Positions 1-8,515 of a stretch of DNA of 30,154 nucleotides are shown one piece after another. The DNA lies in IMG/VR virus record IMGVR_UViG_3300023184_000385, positions 1 through 30,154 of that record; one strand, given 5' to 3'. Source of the DNA: a virus. Below the pieces are notes generated by a model that had not been told where the DNA came from, made no database searches, and was given only the letters and a program-made list of their open reading frames with translations. The first letter of the stretch is position 1. Each line of letters opens with the position of its first letter. The position numbers and the translations under genes were made by a program.

Positions 1-1431
1 GCTAAAGGTGCTTACGTAGCCCCAGCAGGAACTGAACCATCAGTTATTCCCCCTGGAACTCCTAAAGGATATATTCTTGATAAAGCAACTGGTAAGTATG
101 TCCAACCACCACAAGAGGTTCCAGGTTCTACTTGGGATGATGTTAAGGGTGAATGGATTTTGCCGTCAGGTGACACAACATTGCTTCCTCCCGCTGGAAC
201 TCCTAAGGGATATGTATATGACCCAACAACTAAAGTATGGGGAAAGCCTAAGCAATTAAACCCAACCGATACTTGGGACGATGTAAATGGTATATGGGTT
301 CCCAAAGCAGGTGGCGGAAATAAAGGCTTACAACAAGTTGGCGACCTATGGTATCAAGATGGTGTATTGGTTGATGGCACAGTCAATGGTATTACCTATG
401 TTAATGGTAAAATAACTACTCCTAACGCAGACGATTCTGCAGCAATAGCAGCAGCAATAGCAGCAGCAAAAGCAGCAGATAAAGCAGCAGCAGATAAAGC
501 AGCAGCAGCAAGTGCTGGTGGCAAGGGAACCTTTACTCAAGCAGAGATGGATGCTGCAATCCAAAAAGCGCTTGATGCATCATCTCAAACAACTGCTAAG
601 CAGAATATGATTCAAGTCTTAACAGACCGTTTTGCACAGTATGGTTTGGCTAGTCTAGTTCCTAAAATTCAAGAATTAGCAGTTGGTGGTGCAACAGAAG
701 CCACGATTACTCTTGCTTTGCAAGGAACAGAAGAATACCAGAAGCGTTTTGCTGCAAATGCAGACCGAATTAAAAAGGGTTTATCTGTTCTTACTCCAGC
801 AGAATATTTAAATATTGAAGATTCATACCGTCAGACACTGCGTGCTTATGGATTAAAACAATTTGATACAGATGCCTATGTCAAACAATTTATTGCTAAT
901 GATATATCACCAACAGAGTTATCTAATCGTGTTGTTACAGCAGTTCAGCGAGTACAAAATGCTGACCCTGCCATTCAACAGCAACTTAAAGATTACTATG
1001 GAATCAGTGCAGCAGACATGGTCGGCTATGTACTTGACCCAGAGCAATCATTCCAGATGATTCAACGCCAAATAGCAGCATCAGAGATTGGTGTAGCAGG
1101 AGGTCGTCAAGGTCTTACCGTTGGTTTATCTGTAGCAGACCAACTCGCAGCACAGGGCGTTACGCAAGCAGAAGCGCAAAAGGGATACTCAACTATCGCT
1201 GATATCTTGCCTACTGCTCAGACACTATCTGGTATATACGGCAACACCGTTGGTACATATGGTCAATCAGAGGCTGAGCAAGAAACATTTAACTCGCTTG
1301 CTTCTGCGCAGCGCAAGCGTCAGCAGTTATCTGCTGCTGAAATAGCACAATTTAGCGGCTCTTCTGGAGTCTCTAAGGGTGCGTTCTCCACTGGATATCT
1401 AAGTAAGCAATCTAGCGGCGGACAATTCTAA
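1..1431 (+). CDS. Virion-associated protein of unknown function (5' end missing)
   Basis: The frame is open from base 1, so the true start lies outside the window; the TTG at 160 is internal. The visible N-terminal part holds two divergent copies of a module of about 40 residues, each with a GTPKGY motif followed by TWDDV and a Trp (about bases 46-159 and 184-303). An Ala/Lys-rich linker (about 430-515) follows, then a helical C-terminal domain ending in a Gly/Ser-rich tail. I do not recognise the family. Its place just before scaffold and capsid, and after portal if the genome is circular, suggests a head or internal virion protein. That role is inferred from position only. Confidence 0.75.
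   Translation, partial: AKGAYVAPAGTEPSVIPPGTPKGYILDKATGKYVQPPQEVPGSTWDDVKGEWILPSGDTTLLPPAGTPKGYVYDPTTKVWGKPKQLNPTDTWDDVNGIWVPKAGGGNKGLQQVGDLWYQDGVLVDGTVNGITYVNGKITTPNADDSAAIAAAIAAAKAADKAAADKAAAASAGGKGTFTQAEMDAAIQKALDASSQTTAKQNMIQVLTDRFAQYGLASLVPKIQELAVGGATEATITLALQGTEEYQKRFAANADRIKKGLSVLTPAEYLNIEDSYRQTLRAYGLKQFDTDAYVKQFIANDISPTELSNRVVTAVQRVQNADPAIQQQLKDYYGISAADMVGYVLDPEQSFQMIQRQIAASEIGVAGGRQGLTVGLSVADQLAAQGVTQAEAQKGYSTIADILPTAQTLSGIYGNTVGTYGQSEAEQETFNSLASAQRKRQQLSAAEIAQFSGSSGVSKGAFSTGYLSKQSSGGQF
438..515 (+). repeat. GCA-rich low-complexity triplet repeat
   Basis: Runs of gca codons broken by aaa and gat encode an Ala-rich, Lys/Asp-dotted linker inside the first gene. It probably forms a flexible or helical hinge between the repeat modules and the C-terminal domain. 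Such a tract can vary in length between relatives. Confidence 0.6.
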
Positions 1432-1445
1432 ATTCCTGACATGGA

Positions 1446-1483
1446 CCTATCGGCCCCATGCAGCGTATTAGACCGATAGTAGG
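1446..1483 (+). ncRNA. Candidate structured leader upstream of scaffold gene
   Basis: The 118-base gap before the scaffold start contains an inverted repeat. CTATCGG (1447-1453) pairs with CCGATAG (1473-1479), and CCT/AGG can extend it across a one-base bulge. The loop is about 19 bases. There is no T-tract, so it is not a standard terminator. It may be an mRNA leader element or a processing site between late genes. Confidence 0.3.
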
Positions 1484-1549
1484 AGCCAGCAAGTTTCCCC
1501 GAACTGAACTGTGGCCTGCGAACTAACAACGAATAGAAGGGTGGTTGCT

Positions 1550-2023
1550 ATGAGCAACAACTACTGGGATGATGACGAAGACGAAGATACAATCGATGAT
1601 GTACAAATGGATGGAAACGACTTACTTAAAAAGTTGCGGAAAGCCAAGCGTTCAGATGAAAAGCGTATCAAGGAACTTACAGAGCAACTTGAGGGATTCT
1701 CAAAACAGCAACGTGAGCAAACCGTCAAAGACGTCCTAGAAAAGAAGGGTGTAAATCCTAAAGCAGTTCGCTTAATCCTAAAAGATATCGATGATGTTTC
1801 AGAAGAGTCAGTTAATAACTGGCTCGAAGATAACGGAGATTTATTTGGATTATCGCCAACTGGGGATGCACCAAGATTAAGTGATATTGACCGTGCTGCA
1901 TTACGCAACCAGGACAATTTCACTCAAGGTGCAACAACACCTGACCGAGCAGAGAACTTAGAGATGCGACTCAATAATGCAGAATCTGCAGAAGAGATTA
2001 TCGCACTCCTCCGCTCAAACTAA
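1550..2023 (+). CDS. Capsid scaffold-like protein
   Basis: 157 residues, highly charged. It has an acidic N-terminus (DDDEDED near residues 7-13), a Lys/Glu coiled-coil stretch at about 25-65 and a short amphipathic C-terminus. It sits immediately upstream of the major capsid gene, the usual place for a scaffold, and the composition fits. A GTG at 1511 extends the frame, but ATG 1550 follows a good ribosome site (AGAAGGGTGG) and is preferred. Function is inferred from position and composition. Confidence 0.75.
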   Translation: MSNNYWDDDEDEDTIDDVQMDGNDLLKKLRKAKRSDEKRIKELTEQLEGFSKQQREQTVKDVLEKKGVNPKAVRLILKDIDDVSEESVNNWLEDNGDLFGLSPTGDAPRLSDIDRAALRNQDNFTQGATTPDRAENLEMRLNNAESAEEIIALLRSN

Positions 2024-2056
2024 TCATAGTTTCCTAGTCACTTGGAGGTGACATAA

Positions 2057-3013
2057 ATGGCTAATGCCTACGTATCAACAGATTCCGCTTCTCTCGGCGG
2101 TACACTCGGTAGCGCTGGTTTAGTACAGAAGGCGTATGACCGTCTTCTAGAGTTCGCCCTCCGTTCAGAACCCCTAATTCGTTCTGTCGCAGATAAGACT
2201 CCTACTAATCAGTCTATCCCAGGTTCAACAGTTGTTCTACAACGCTACGTTGACCTTTCACCAGCAACATCAGCATTGACAGAGACTGTTGACCCTGATG
2301 CAGTAGCAATGTCTACACCAACAACAGTTACTATCACTCTTAATGAGTACGGTAACTCTGTTCTTGTAACACGCGCTTTGGAACTATTCAGCCTTGCTGA
2401 TGTAGACCCAGCGATTGCTAACATTATCGCGTTCAACCTTGCAGACTCTATTGACTCTGTAGCAATGACAGCATTGCGTCAAGGAACAAACGTAATCTAC
2501 GCAGGTGCAACTGCAACATCAACAGCAACAATTACTGCTGCTGCAACACTATCTTCTGCTAACGTCCGTAAGGCCGTTGCTAAGTTACGTGCTGGTAAGT
2601 CTATCGCTCGCAAGGGCTCACTATACTGGGCTGGTATCCACCCAGAAGTTTCACACGACCTTCGTGCTGAGACAGGTTCATCAGGTTGGTTGCTACCAAA
2701 CCAGTACGGTTCTGCACAGGACCGCATCTGGGCAGGCGAAATTGGAACATACGAAGGTGCATACTTCGTAGAGTCTCCACGTCTGTACAATTCAACTGAC
2801 GGTGCATCTTCTGCACGTAACTACCGTACAATCATTGCTGGACAGCAAGCATTGGCACAGGCAGTTGCAGAAGAGCCACATGTAGTCATCGGACCAGTCG
2901 TTGACAAGTTGATGCGTCACCGCCCAATGGGTTGGTACGGCGTACTTGGCTTTGCTCGCTACCGCGAAGAGGCACTATACCGAATCGAATCAGGTTCATC
3001 AATCGCTTCGTAA
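2057..3013 (+). CDS. Major capsid protein (HK97-fold, N4-gp56-like)
   Basis: 318 residues, normal length for this type of coat protein. The N-terminus is Ala/Ser-rich; the middle has the conserved-looking stretch VLVTRALELFSLADVDP followed by a helix IANIIAFNLADSIDS. A C-terminal segment reads VVIGPVVDKLMRHRPMGWYG. The pattern resembles N4-gp56-type HK97-fold coat proteins. The ribosome site TTGGAGGTGA is very strong, as expected for the most abundant virion protein. A GNRA-loop hairpin follows the stop codon. Confidence 0.85.
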   Translation: MANAYVSTDSASLGGTLGSAGLVQKAYDRLLEFALRSEPLIRSVADKTPTNQSIPGSTVVLQRYVDLSPATSALTETVDPDAVAMSTPTTVTITLNEYGNSVLVTRALELFSLADVDPAIANIIAFNLADSIDSVAMTALRQGTNVIYAGATATSTATITAAATLSSANVRKAVAKLRAGKSIARKGSLYWAGIHPEVSHDLRAETGSSGWLLPNQYGSAQDRIWAGEIGTYEGAYFVESPRLYNSTDGASSARNYRTIIAGQQALAQAVAEEPHVVIGPVVDKLMRHRPMGWYGVLGFARYREEALYRIESGSSIAS

Positions 3014-3027
3014 TTGATTGACTGAGT

Positions 3028-3045
3028 GGCAGGGGAAACCCTGCC
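3028..3045 (+). promoter_or_regulatory. Perfect GNRA-tetraloop hairpin after capsid gene
   Basis: GGCAGGG (3028-3034), loop GAAA (3035-3038), CCCTGCC (3039-3045): a perfect 7-bp stem capped by a GNRA tetraloop, 15 bases after the capsid stop. The following bases are not T-rich, so efficient intrinsic termination is unlikely. It more likely stabilises the 3' end of capsid mRNA or attenuates downstream expression. Confidence 0.55.
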
Positions 3046-3071
3046 TCTTGGTAAGTTCATTAAGGAGAACA

Positions 3072-3344
3072 ATGGCAACTTATAAGTTCAGCACACCATA
3101 TGTGCTAGAAGGCCCATCAGGCAAACACCGCTTGTTCTACTTTGCAAAACTGCGCAAGGGAATAACCATTGTTAAATCTGGTGGAGTATATTCTCAGATA
3201 CGATACTCAGTTGATGCAGATTTAAGTGCCTATGATGAAGTCTATCGTGGCGGTTATATCTCTACTGGTATTAGTGAGGATACAAAAGCGGCACTTATTG
3301 CTGGTGGCGTTGATGTTACTGAAACTAACTTTACAGTAGAATAA
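3072..3344 (+). CDS. Small head-region protein, unknown
   Basis: 90 residues. ATG 3072 follows AAGGAGAAC, so the in-frame extension back to 3018 is rejected. It is beta-rich by eye, with alternating hydrophobic and aromatic residues (RLFYFAKLRKGITIV). It sits directly after capsid, a place often used for decoration, head-completion or stopper proteins. No family recognised. Confidence 0.7.
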   Translation: MATYKFSTPYVLEGPSGKHRLFYFAKLRKGITIVKSGGVYSQIRYSVDADLSAYDEVYRGGYISTGISEDTKAALIAGGVDVTETNFTVE

Positions 3345-3350
3345 GGGACA

Positions 3351-3665
3351 ATGGGACTACATCAGATACAGAAGCATCCAGAACCTGTAGAAGGTTGCTT
3401 TGGGTGCAAGGTAATGACTCTTGAGTTAAACTCGGGAGATGCAACGCGAGATATTCCAGATAAGAAATGGAATGCAGAACTGCAAGCATATCGGGACGCA
3501 CGCTCTCAAGGCATGCAACCAGGTGGTACAAGAATGGCTGATATTGAGTCAGCCTATACGGCATCTGAAACATTAGGTCAAGCCTATAACGCAGAGACTA
3601 TGCCTAAAGCAAGAGAAATTACCAATACATCAAAAGAAGTACTCAAAGAAATAGGAGCAATCTAA
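3351..3665 (+). CDS. Conserved-looking small protein with CxxC motif
   Basis: 104 residues beginning with a His/Pro-rich segment and a CFGCK motif near residues 16-20, then a helical, polar C-terminal half. A single CxxC could bind metal as a dimer. It overlaps the next start by one base, so it is part of a tightly packed late operon. Function unknown. Confidence 0.65.
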   Translation: MGLHQIQKHPEPVEGCFGCKVMTLELNSGDATRDIPDKKWNAELQAYRDARSQGMQPGGTRMADIESAYTASETLGQAYNAETMPKAREITNTSKEVLKEIGAI

Positions 3666-3808
3666 TGGCTAAAATGGAAATGTACGCATCTAAGGGTGCA
3701 ATGAAGAAGCACGAAAAGGGCGAAGGCTCAAAGATGCAAATGATGGAAAAGAAGGCTGGCATTAAAAACGTTGTTAAGAAGGCAGCAGCGAAGAAGAAGA
3801 GTAAGTAA
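3665..3808 (+). CDS. Lys/Met-rich basic mini-protein (47 aa)
   Basis: ATG 3665 overlaps the preceding stop (TAATG). The product is rich in Lys and Met, ending in AAAKKKSK, with very few hydrophobic residues. It is the first of four or five consecutive small basic proteins. It may bind nucleic acid, but no family is recognised. Confidence 0.6.
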   Translation: MAKMEMYASKGAMKKHEKGEGSKMQMMEKKAGIKNVVKKAAAKKKSK

Positions 3809-3809
3809 C

Positions 3810-4031
3810 ATGGCAAAAAAGCCTAATTACTTTGAAAATGTTGCAAATGAAATTAACGATGCATACCAAGCGTATCGTAAAAAAGACAACATGAGCAATA
3901 CTTCTGGACCTGGAACTGACGCTAAGGCTAATGCACTTGAGGCACTAGCACGCAAAGAGGTTGGTCAAACTCTTGGAGCAGTACTTCAAGGTCGTCGCTA
4001 TAATACAAGTGGGAAACAAATTAAGAAATGA
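3810..4031 (+). CDS. Small hypothetical protein (73 aa)
   Basis: ATG 3810 starts one base after the previous stop; an upstream in-frame start at 3771 lies inside the previous gene and is less likely. Sequence begins MAKKPNYFENVANEINDAYQAY, helical and basic, with a Lys-rich C-terminus. Its stop overlaps the next start (ATGA). Unknown function. Confidence 0.6.
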   Translation: MAKKPNYFENVANEINDAYQAYRKKDNMSNTSGPGTDAKANALEALARKEVGQTLGAVLQGRRYNTSGKQIKK

Positions 4032-4171
4032 AAAAGACCAAAGTTCAAAAGGTCATGCATGAATTTAAGTCTGGCACTCTCCACTCTGGAAAGGGTGGAA
4101 AGGTAGTCAAGAATCCCAAGCAAGCAATTGCTATTGCATTATCGCAAGCAAAGAAAGCGAAGAAAAAATGA
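4028..4171 (+). CDS. DUF6496-like basic mini-protein (47 aa)
   Basis: The segment VMHEFKSGTLHSGKGGK followed by a conserved-looking helix QAIAIALSQA matches my memory of the DUF6496 family, whose role is unknown. The C-terminus is poly-Lys. It starts in ATGA overlap with the previous gene and overlaps the next by four bases, so translation is probably coupled. Confidence 0.65.
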   Translation: MKKTKVQKVMHEFKSGTLHSGKGGKVVKNPKQAIAIALSQAKKAKKK

Positions 4172-4302
4172 AAAAGATTAAAAAAGCGGTTAAACCAGCA
4201 GGTAAGAAAGTTTCTCCTGCTAAGACAGCAATCAAGCCACCACTAGTTCGCGGTAACGCAAAAATAGTTCTAGCAACACAGCCAGACACAAGAGCAAAGT
4301 AA
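4168..4302 (+). CDS. Lys/Pro-rich basic mini-protein (44 aa)
   Basis: Starts MKKIKKAVKPAGKKVSPAK and is strongly basic in its N-terminal half, resembling a histone-tail-like sequence. The start overlaps the previous stop (ATGA). Too short for family assignment; the tight coupling and shared composition support it being a real gene. Confidence 0.5.
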   Translation: MKKIKKAVKPAGKKVSPAKTAIKPPLVRGNAKIVLATQPDTRAK

Positions 4303-4307
4303 AGCAA

Positions 4308-4595
4308 ATGACTGAGGCGTGGACGCGCAAAGAAGGCAAGAACCCTAAGGGTGGCCTCAATGCAAAGGGTAGAGCATCTTATAAAGGTGGCACTCTCAAG
4401 CCTCCAGTTAAGTCTGGGGATAATCCCCGTAGAGCATCTTTCCTAGCACGTATGGGAAATGCTCCAGGGCCAGAGCATAAGCCTAATGGTGAACCAACTA
4501 GATTACTCCTATCGCTTAATGCTTGGGGTGCAAGTTCAAAGGCTGATGCTAAGAAAAAAGCAGCAGCAATATCTGCTCGTAATAAGAAAAAATAA
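4308..4595 (+). CDS. DUF6321-like basic protein (95 aa)
   Basis: Starts with WTRKEGKNPKGGLNAKGRAS and contains FLARMGNAPGP in the middle and LNAWGASSKADAKKKAAAI at the C-terminus. These stretches look like the DUF6321 family found in phages and bacteria, function unknown. It is Lys/Arg-rich throughout. Last of the run of basic small proteins between capsid and the glycosyltransferase. Confidence 0.65.
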   Translation: MTEAWTRKEGKNPKGGLNAKGRASYKGGTLKPPVKSGDNPRRASFLARMGNAPGPEHKPNGEPTRLLLSLNAWGASSKADAKKKAAAISARNKKK

Positions 4596-4609
4596 CAAAG
4601 GTGGGGACA

Positions 4610-5344
4610 ATGACTGACAAATTAGCAATCGCCTGGTGCGATAATGGTATGGTTGATGGCAAGTTTATGCAAGGTGTTACAGACGTTATGCTCCATTCAG
4701 GAGTTGAAGTTACAACAACGCTACGCAGCCAAGGCAACCAAATTGCAAGACAGCGTGATAAGGTAATCAATCACTGGTATGATGGTAATAAATCAGACTG
4801 GCTTCTCTGGGTAGACTCAGATGTAGTTATCAGTGTAGATACTTTTAAGTTGCTCTGGGATAATAAGGATGTTGAAAAGCGCCCTATTATGACTGGGATT
4901 TACTTCACTACTGATACGCCAGAAGAAACGTTAATGATACCAATGCCAACATTATTCTCTTTTGTTGATGGTGGAGAGACGGTAGGGATTCAAAGAATTC
5001 ATCCCCTACCTAAGAATAAGTTAATGCAAGTAGGTGCTGCAGGCATGGGATATGTCTTAATGCATCGAAGTGTAGTTGATAGGATTAGAGCAGTAGTTCC
5101 AGAGGCTCCACTATTTTCTGATATTGGACATGGAAAGAATTTTATGGGTGAAGATATTTACTTCTTTGCTCTATGTGGTAAGGCTGATATCCCAGTGTTT
5201 GCTCATACAGGAGCAGTTGTTCCTCATATGAAACGATTCTCATTTGATATCAATTATTATAATGCTTTTATGGGTGCTCAAGAGCAACCTAAAGAACCAA
5301 CAAGTAAACTTATTACTCCAGGTTATATGAAAAAGAAGGGTTAG
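4610..5344 (+). CDS. GT-A-fold glycosyltransferase-like protein
   Basis: 244 residues. ATG 4610 follows AAAGGTGGGG; the in-frame GTG at 4601 is part of that ribosome site. A SQGNQIARQRD segment (about 40-50) is followed by WLLWVDSDVV (64-73), whose DSD is the metal/nucleotide-sugar-binding motif of GT-A enzymes. MGEDIYFFALCGKADIPV later in the protein fits the family acceptor-side pattern. It probably transfers a sugar from a nucleotide donor. Substrate is unknown; within the late operon it could decorate capsid or fibre proteins. Its size suits a single catalytic domain. Confidence 0.7.
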   Translation: MTDKLAIAWCDNGMVDGKFMQGVTDVMLHSGVEVTTTLRSQGNQIARQRDKVINHWYDGNKSDWLLWVDSDVVISVDTFKLLWDNKDVEKRPIMTGIYFTTDTPEETLMIPMPTLFSFVDGGETVGIQRIHPLPKNKLMQVGAAGMGYVLMHRSVVDRIRAVVPEAPLFSDIGHGKNFMGEDIYFFALCGKADIPVFAHTGAVVPHMKRFSFDINYYNAFMGAQEQPKEPTSKLITPGYMKKKG

Positions 5345-5347
5345 ACA

Positions 5348-5617
5348 ATGGCATTAGGAAGAGAAGGTAGCACTCTCATTGAAGAGTTAAATCGCCTTGC
5401 CTTTGGTGGCATATTACCACCTAAGACACAGTGGTTAGATGATGAAGGTGCTGCAAATAAATTAGCAGGCACTACTGGCTTAGCAGCCACTGGAGCCTGT
5501 AATATCTATGCTGGTCTTCCTATCACTAAATGGCAAGACCTTCAAGGTGCATGCAACGCAATCGCTGGTACTACTGGAAAAGGCGCAGCGGCCGCTCTTA
5601 GAACGGTGGATATGTAA
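5348..5617 (+). CDS. Small structural-region protein (89 aa)
   Basis: Begins MALGREGSTLIEELNRLA and contains two Gly/Ala/Thr-rich copies of a LAGTTG/IAGTTG motif around residues 39-44 and 74-79, with KWQDLQGACN between them. The stop overlaps the next start (TAATG). It probably belongs to the virion. Family not recognised. Confidence 0.6.
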   Translation: MALGREGSTLIEELNRLAFGGILPPKTQWLDDEGAANKLAGTTGLAATGACNIYAGLPITKWQDLQGACNAIAGTTGKGAAAALRTVDM

Positions 5618-6540
5618 TGACAACTACATTCGATGATATGGTTAATGAGACACTTATTAACCTATCTGGTTACACACTACAGCAAGACCGTTCAACATAT
5701 CTAGCATCACCAATTACTACAACAACATCTTCATCTGCCACCCCGTTGATTATTAGTCTGGGAGCAACCGATTCAATTGGTAAAGGTATCATTGAAATTG
5801 ATGAAGAGTTATTATGGATAGATACATATGACCGTATTGCAAATACAGCAACTGTTGCACCTTATGGACGTGGCTATCATGGTACAACTGCAGCAACACA
5901 TTCAGCAGATGTAAAGGTTTCAATTAGCCCTACGTTCCCACGCTTCTCAATTAAACGTGCTATTAATGATACAATCAAGGCTTTATCATCAGTTATATAT
6001 TCTGTAAAAACAACTACATTTGTATTCAACCCAGCAATAAATACCTACGCATTTAATAACTTAGGTATTAAAAATATTCTATCAATTCATTGGCAATCAA
6101 TTGGCCCATCTAAAGAATGGGTGCCAGTAAGACATTGGGACTTTGACCCAATTGCAGACAGCACTGCATTTGGTGCTAACGCTCAAACGATTACATTGAG
6201 CGATTCAATTGTTGCAGGTCGAACAGTTAAAGTGATGTATGCAGGTAATGCAACACCCTTTGATACGAATAGCGACGACTACGTAACACAGACTGGTATG
6301 CCAGACTCTACAAAAGATTTAGTAATTCTAGGTGCATCTTATCGCTTGTTGTCAGTCCTAGACCCAGCACGTGCTTCAATGGTCAGTCCTCAGGCGGATG
6401 AGACAGACTCTAAGCGCCCGTATGGTTCATCTGGAACAGCAGTTAAACAAATATATGCTCTATATCAGCAACGCCTTCAAGAAGAAACAAGACAACAGCA
6501 ACAAAATTTCCCAACAAAAGTTCACTACTCCCGTCGATAG
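5617..6540 (+). CDS. Probable head-tail connector or neck protein
   Basis: 307 residues. The helical N-terminus (TTFDDMVNETLINLSGYT) resembles connector proteins of short-tailed phages. The middle is beta-rich, including GRGYHGTTAATHSA near residue 88 and a segment starting FPRFSIKRAINDTIKALS. The C-terminus is a Gln-rich helix. It lies between head genes and fibre genes, as expected for a neck component. The assignment is by position and fold impression, not a recognised signature. Confidence 0.5.
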   Translation: MTTTFDDMVNETLINLSGYTLQQDRSTYLASPITTTTSSSATPLIISLGATDSIGKGIIEIDEELLWIDTYDRIANTATVAPYGRGYHGTTAATHSADVKVSISPTFPRFSIKRAINDTIKALSSVIYSVKTTTFVFNPAINTYAFNNLGIKNILSIHWQSIGPSKEWVPVRHWDFDPIADSTAFGANAQTITLSDSIVAGRTVKVMYAGNATPFDTNSDDYVTQTGMPDSTKDLVILGASYRLLSVLDPARASMVSPQADETDSKRPYGSSGTAVKQIYALYQQRLQEETRQQQQNFPTKVHYSRR

Positions 6541-6549
6541 GTAGAACAA

Positions 6550-8496
6550 ATGACAACTAGAAAATACTCCTCGCGTTCCCAGCAAACAACGCTGTCTAGC
6601 GCATTAACATCATCAGGTGCTACTGTAACTGTAACTTCTGGCGCAGCGCTGCTTGGTGGTATAACAGTTAGCGCTGGTGAAACCTTTACAGCAGTAATTG
6701 ACCCAGATACAGCCCTTGAAGAAATTGTAGATATTACCGCTGTCTCTACTAATATATTAACAATTACTAGAGGCATTGATGGTTCAAGCGGACAAGCCCA
6801 CTCTGCTGGTGCAATTATTCGCCATATGGCTATTGGTCGCGACTATCGTGAAGCCAATACACATATTGAGGCAACTACTGGACACGGTGCAACTGGTGCT
6901 GTAGTTGGTACAACTAACTATCAGACTTTAACTAACAAGACTTTAACTAGCCCAACTTTGACAACTCCAGCACTAGGTACGCCAACTGCTGCAGTGCTAA
7001 CAAATGCAACTGGACTTCCGCTAACAAGCGGTGTAACTGGCACATTGCCAGTAGCCAATGGTGGTACTGGTATTACTTCACTTGGAACTGGAGTGGCAAC
7101 ATTCCTTGGAACTCCGTCAAGTGCTAATCTTGCTGCCGCGCTGACAGATGAGACTGGAACTGGCGCAGTGGTATTTGCTAGTAGCCCAACTTTGGTAACA
7201 CCAGTTCTTGGTGTAGCAACAGCAACAAGCATCAATGGAACTACAATCCCAACAAGTGCTACTCTGGTTAAGACTAGCGATACTGGCACTGTTACTGGAA
7301 CTATGATTGCTAATGATACAATTGTGGATGCTGATATTAACTCAGCAGCCGCTATTGCTAAAAGCAAGTTAGCCCTTACTGGCGCTATCACATCAACTGA
7401 TATTGCCAACGATACAATTGTAGATGCAGATATCAATACTGCTGCAAACATTGCTTGGACAAAGATTGCTCCTTCTGCAACAGTATCTACAACCGAACTT
7501 GGATATCTAGACGGCGTTACTTCTGCAATTCAAACTCAAATTGATTCTAAGTTAGCAACTGCTACGGCATCAAGTACATATGCACCTTTGGCTAGTCCAA
7601 CATTGACTGGAACACCAACTGCCCCTACTGCTACTGCTGGTACAAGTACTACTCAGGTAGCAACCACAGCATTTGTAGGAACCGCCGTATCTAACCTTGT
7701 AGCCTCTGCTCCCTCAACTCTTGATACTCTTAATGAGTTAGCAACAGCCCTTGGCAATGACGCAGCATTTTCTACAACAGTGACCAACTCTATTGCAGCC
7801 AAGTTGCCTCTTGCAGGTGGCACTATGACTGGCGCCATCGCTATGGGAACTAATAAAATTACTGGTATGGGAACACCAACAGTATCTACAGATGCCGCTA
7901 CTAAAGGTTATGTAGATGGAGTAACTGTTGCCCCTAGCAACTTAACTGGTCCTATTACATCTGTAGGTTCAGCAACTTCTATTGCCTCTCAAACTGGTAC
8001 TGGAACTAAATTTGTAGTAGATACTAGTCCAACTCTTGTTACTCCTGTTCTTGGCGTGGCTACGGCAACATCTGTTAATGGTACAACTATACCAACATCT
8101 AAGACTTTAGTAGTTACTACAGATAAATTATCAGCACTTGCTGCTACAACTTCTGCAGAACTAGCAGGTGTTATCTCTGATGAGACTGGTTCAGGCGCGT
8201 TAGTATTTGGAACTGCACCTGCAATTTCTAACTTAACATTAACTGGAACATTAACTGCAGCAGCAACTTCTGGTACAAATGGGTACTTGCTTTCAAGTAC
8301 AGGCACTGGCGTACAATGGATAGCCGCTACTGCTGGATACACAGCACCAACCCTTGGTTCAACATCTATTGCTTCTGGTTCAACTAATACAACTTTAGTT
8401 GGATTTGTAAAACTACGTTCTGCTGCATTTACGCAGTTGGACGCCAACTCATACGAACAAGATATCGCCTTAATGCAAATTATGGGTGCTTACTAA
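6550..8496 (+). CDS. Tail fibre protein with phage tail repeats
   Basis: 648 residues, low in charge, rich in Thr/Ala/Gly/Ser. It contains recurrent tail-fibre motifs such as [14 protein letters not shown] and [18 protein letters not shown], plus two near-identical copies of a module beginning [15 protein letters not shown]. Two copies of [10 protein letters not shown] form another repeat, and [17 protein letters not shown] resembles fibre shaft segments. It probably forms a trimeric fibre used in host binding. The start context is weak (gtagaacaaatg), but the next gene boundaries leave no better choice. Confidence 0.85.
   Translation: MTTRKYSSRSQQTTLSSALTSSGATVTVTSGAALLGGITVSAGETFTAVIDPDTALEEIVDITAVSTNILTITRGIDGSSGQAHSAGAIIRHMAIGRDYREANTHIEATTGHGATGAVVGTTNYQTLTNKTLTSPTLTTPALGTPTAAVLTNATGLPLTSGVTGTLPVANGGTGITSLGTGVATFLGTPSSANLAAALTDETGTGAVVFASSPTLVTPVLGVATATSINGTTIPTSATLVKTSDTGTVTGTMIANDTIVDADINSAAAIAKSKLALTGAITSTDIANDTIVDADINTAANIAWTKIAPSATVSTTELGYLDGVTSAIQTQIDSKLATATASSTYAPLASPTLTGTPTAPTATAGTSTTQVATTAFVGTAVSNLVASAPSTLDTLNELATALGNDAAFSTTVTNSIAAKLPLAGGTMTGAIAMGTNKITGMGTPTVSTDAATKGYVDGVTVAPSNLTGPITSVGSATSIASQTGTGTKFVVDTSPTLVTPVLGVATATSVNGTTIPTSKTLVVTTDKLSALAATTSAELAGVISDETGSGALVFGTAPAISNLTLTGTLTAAATSGTNGYLLSSTGTGVQWIAATAGYTAPTLGSTSIASGSTNTTLVGFVKLRSAAFTQLDANSYEQDIALMQIMGAY
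7177..8113 (+). repeat. Repeated coding modules in tail fibre gene
   Basis: A module of about 27 codons ([15 protein letters not shown] plus INGTTIPTS or VNGTTIPTS) occurs near 7183-7263 and again near 8023-8103. The shorter [10 protein letters not shown] module occurs twice near 7311 and 7407. Repeats of this type allow domain exchange and length change in fibres. Confidence 0.6.
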
Positions 8497-8515
8497 TAAC
8501 GGAAGGTAGTAACTA

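Noticed and set aside
6921-8447. Long minus-strand open frames opposite the tail fibre gene (up to 176 codons)
   Set aside because: They mirror the repetitive Thr/Ala-rich fibre codons, have Val/Pro-rich meaningless text and no ribosome sites; they are shadows.
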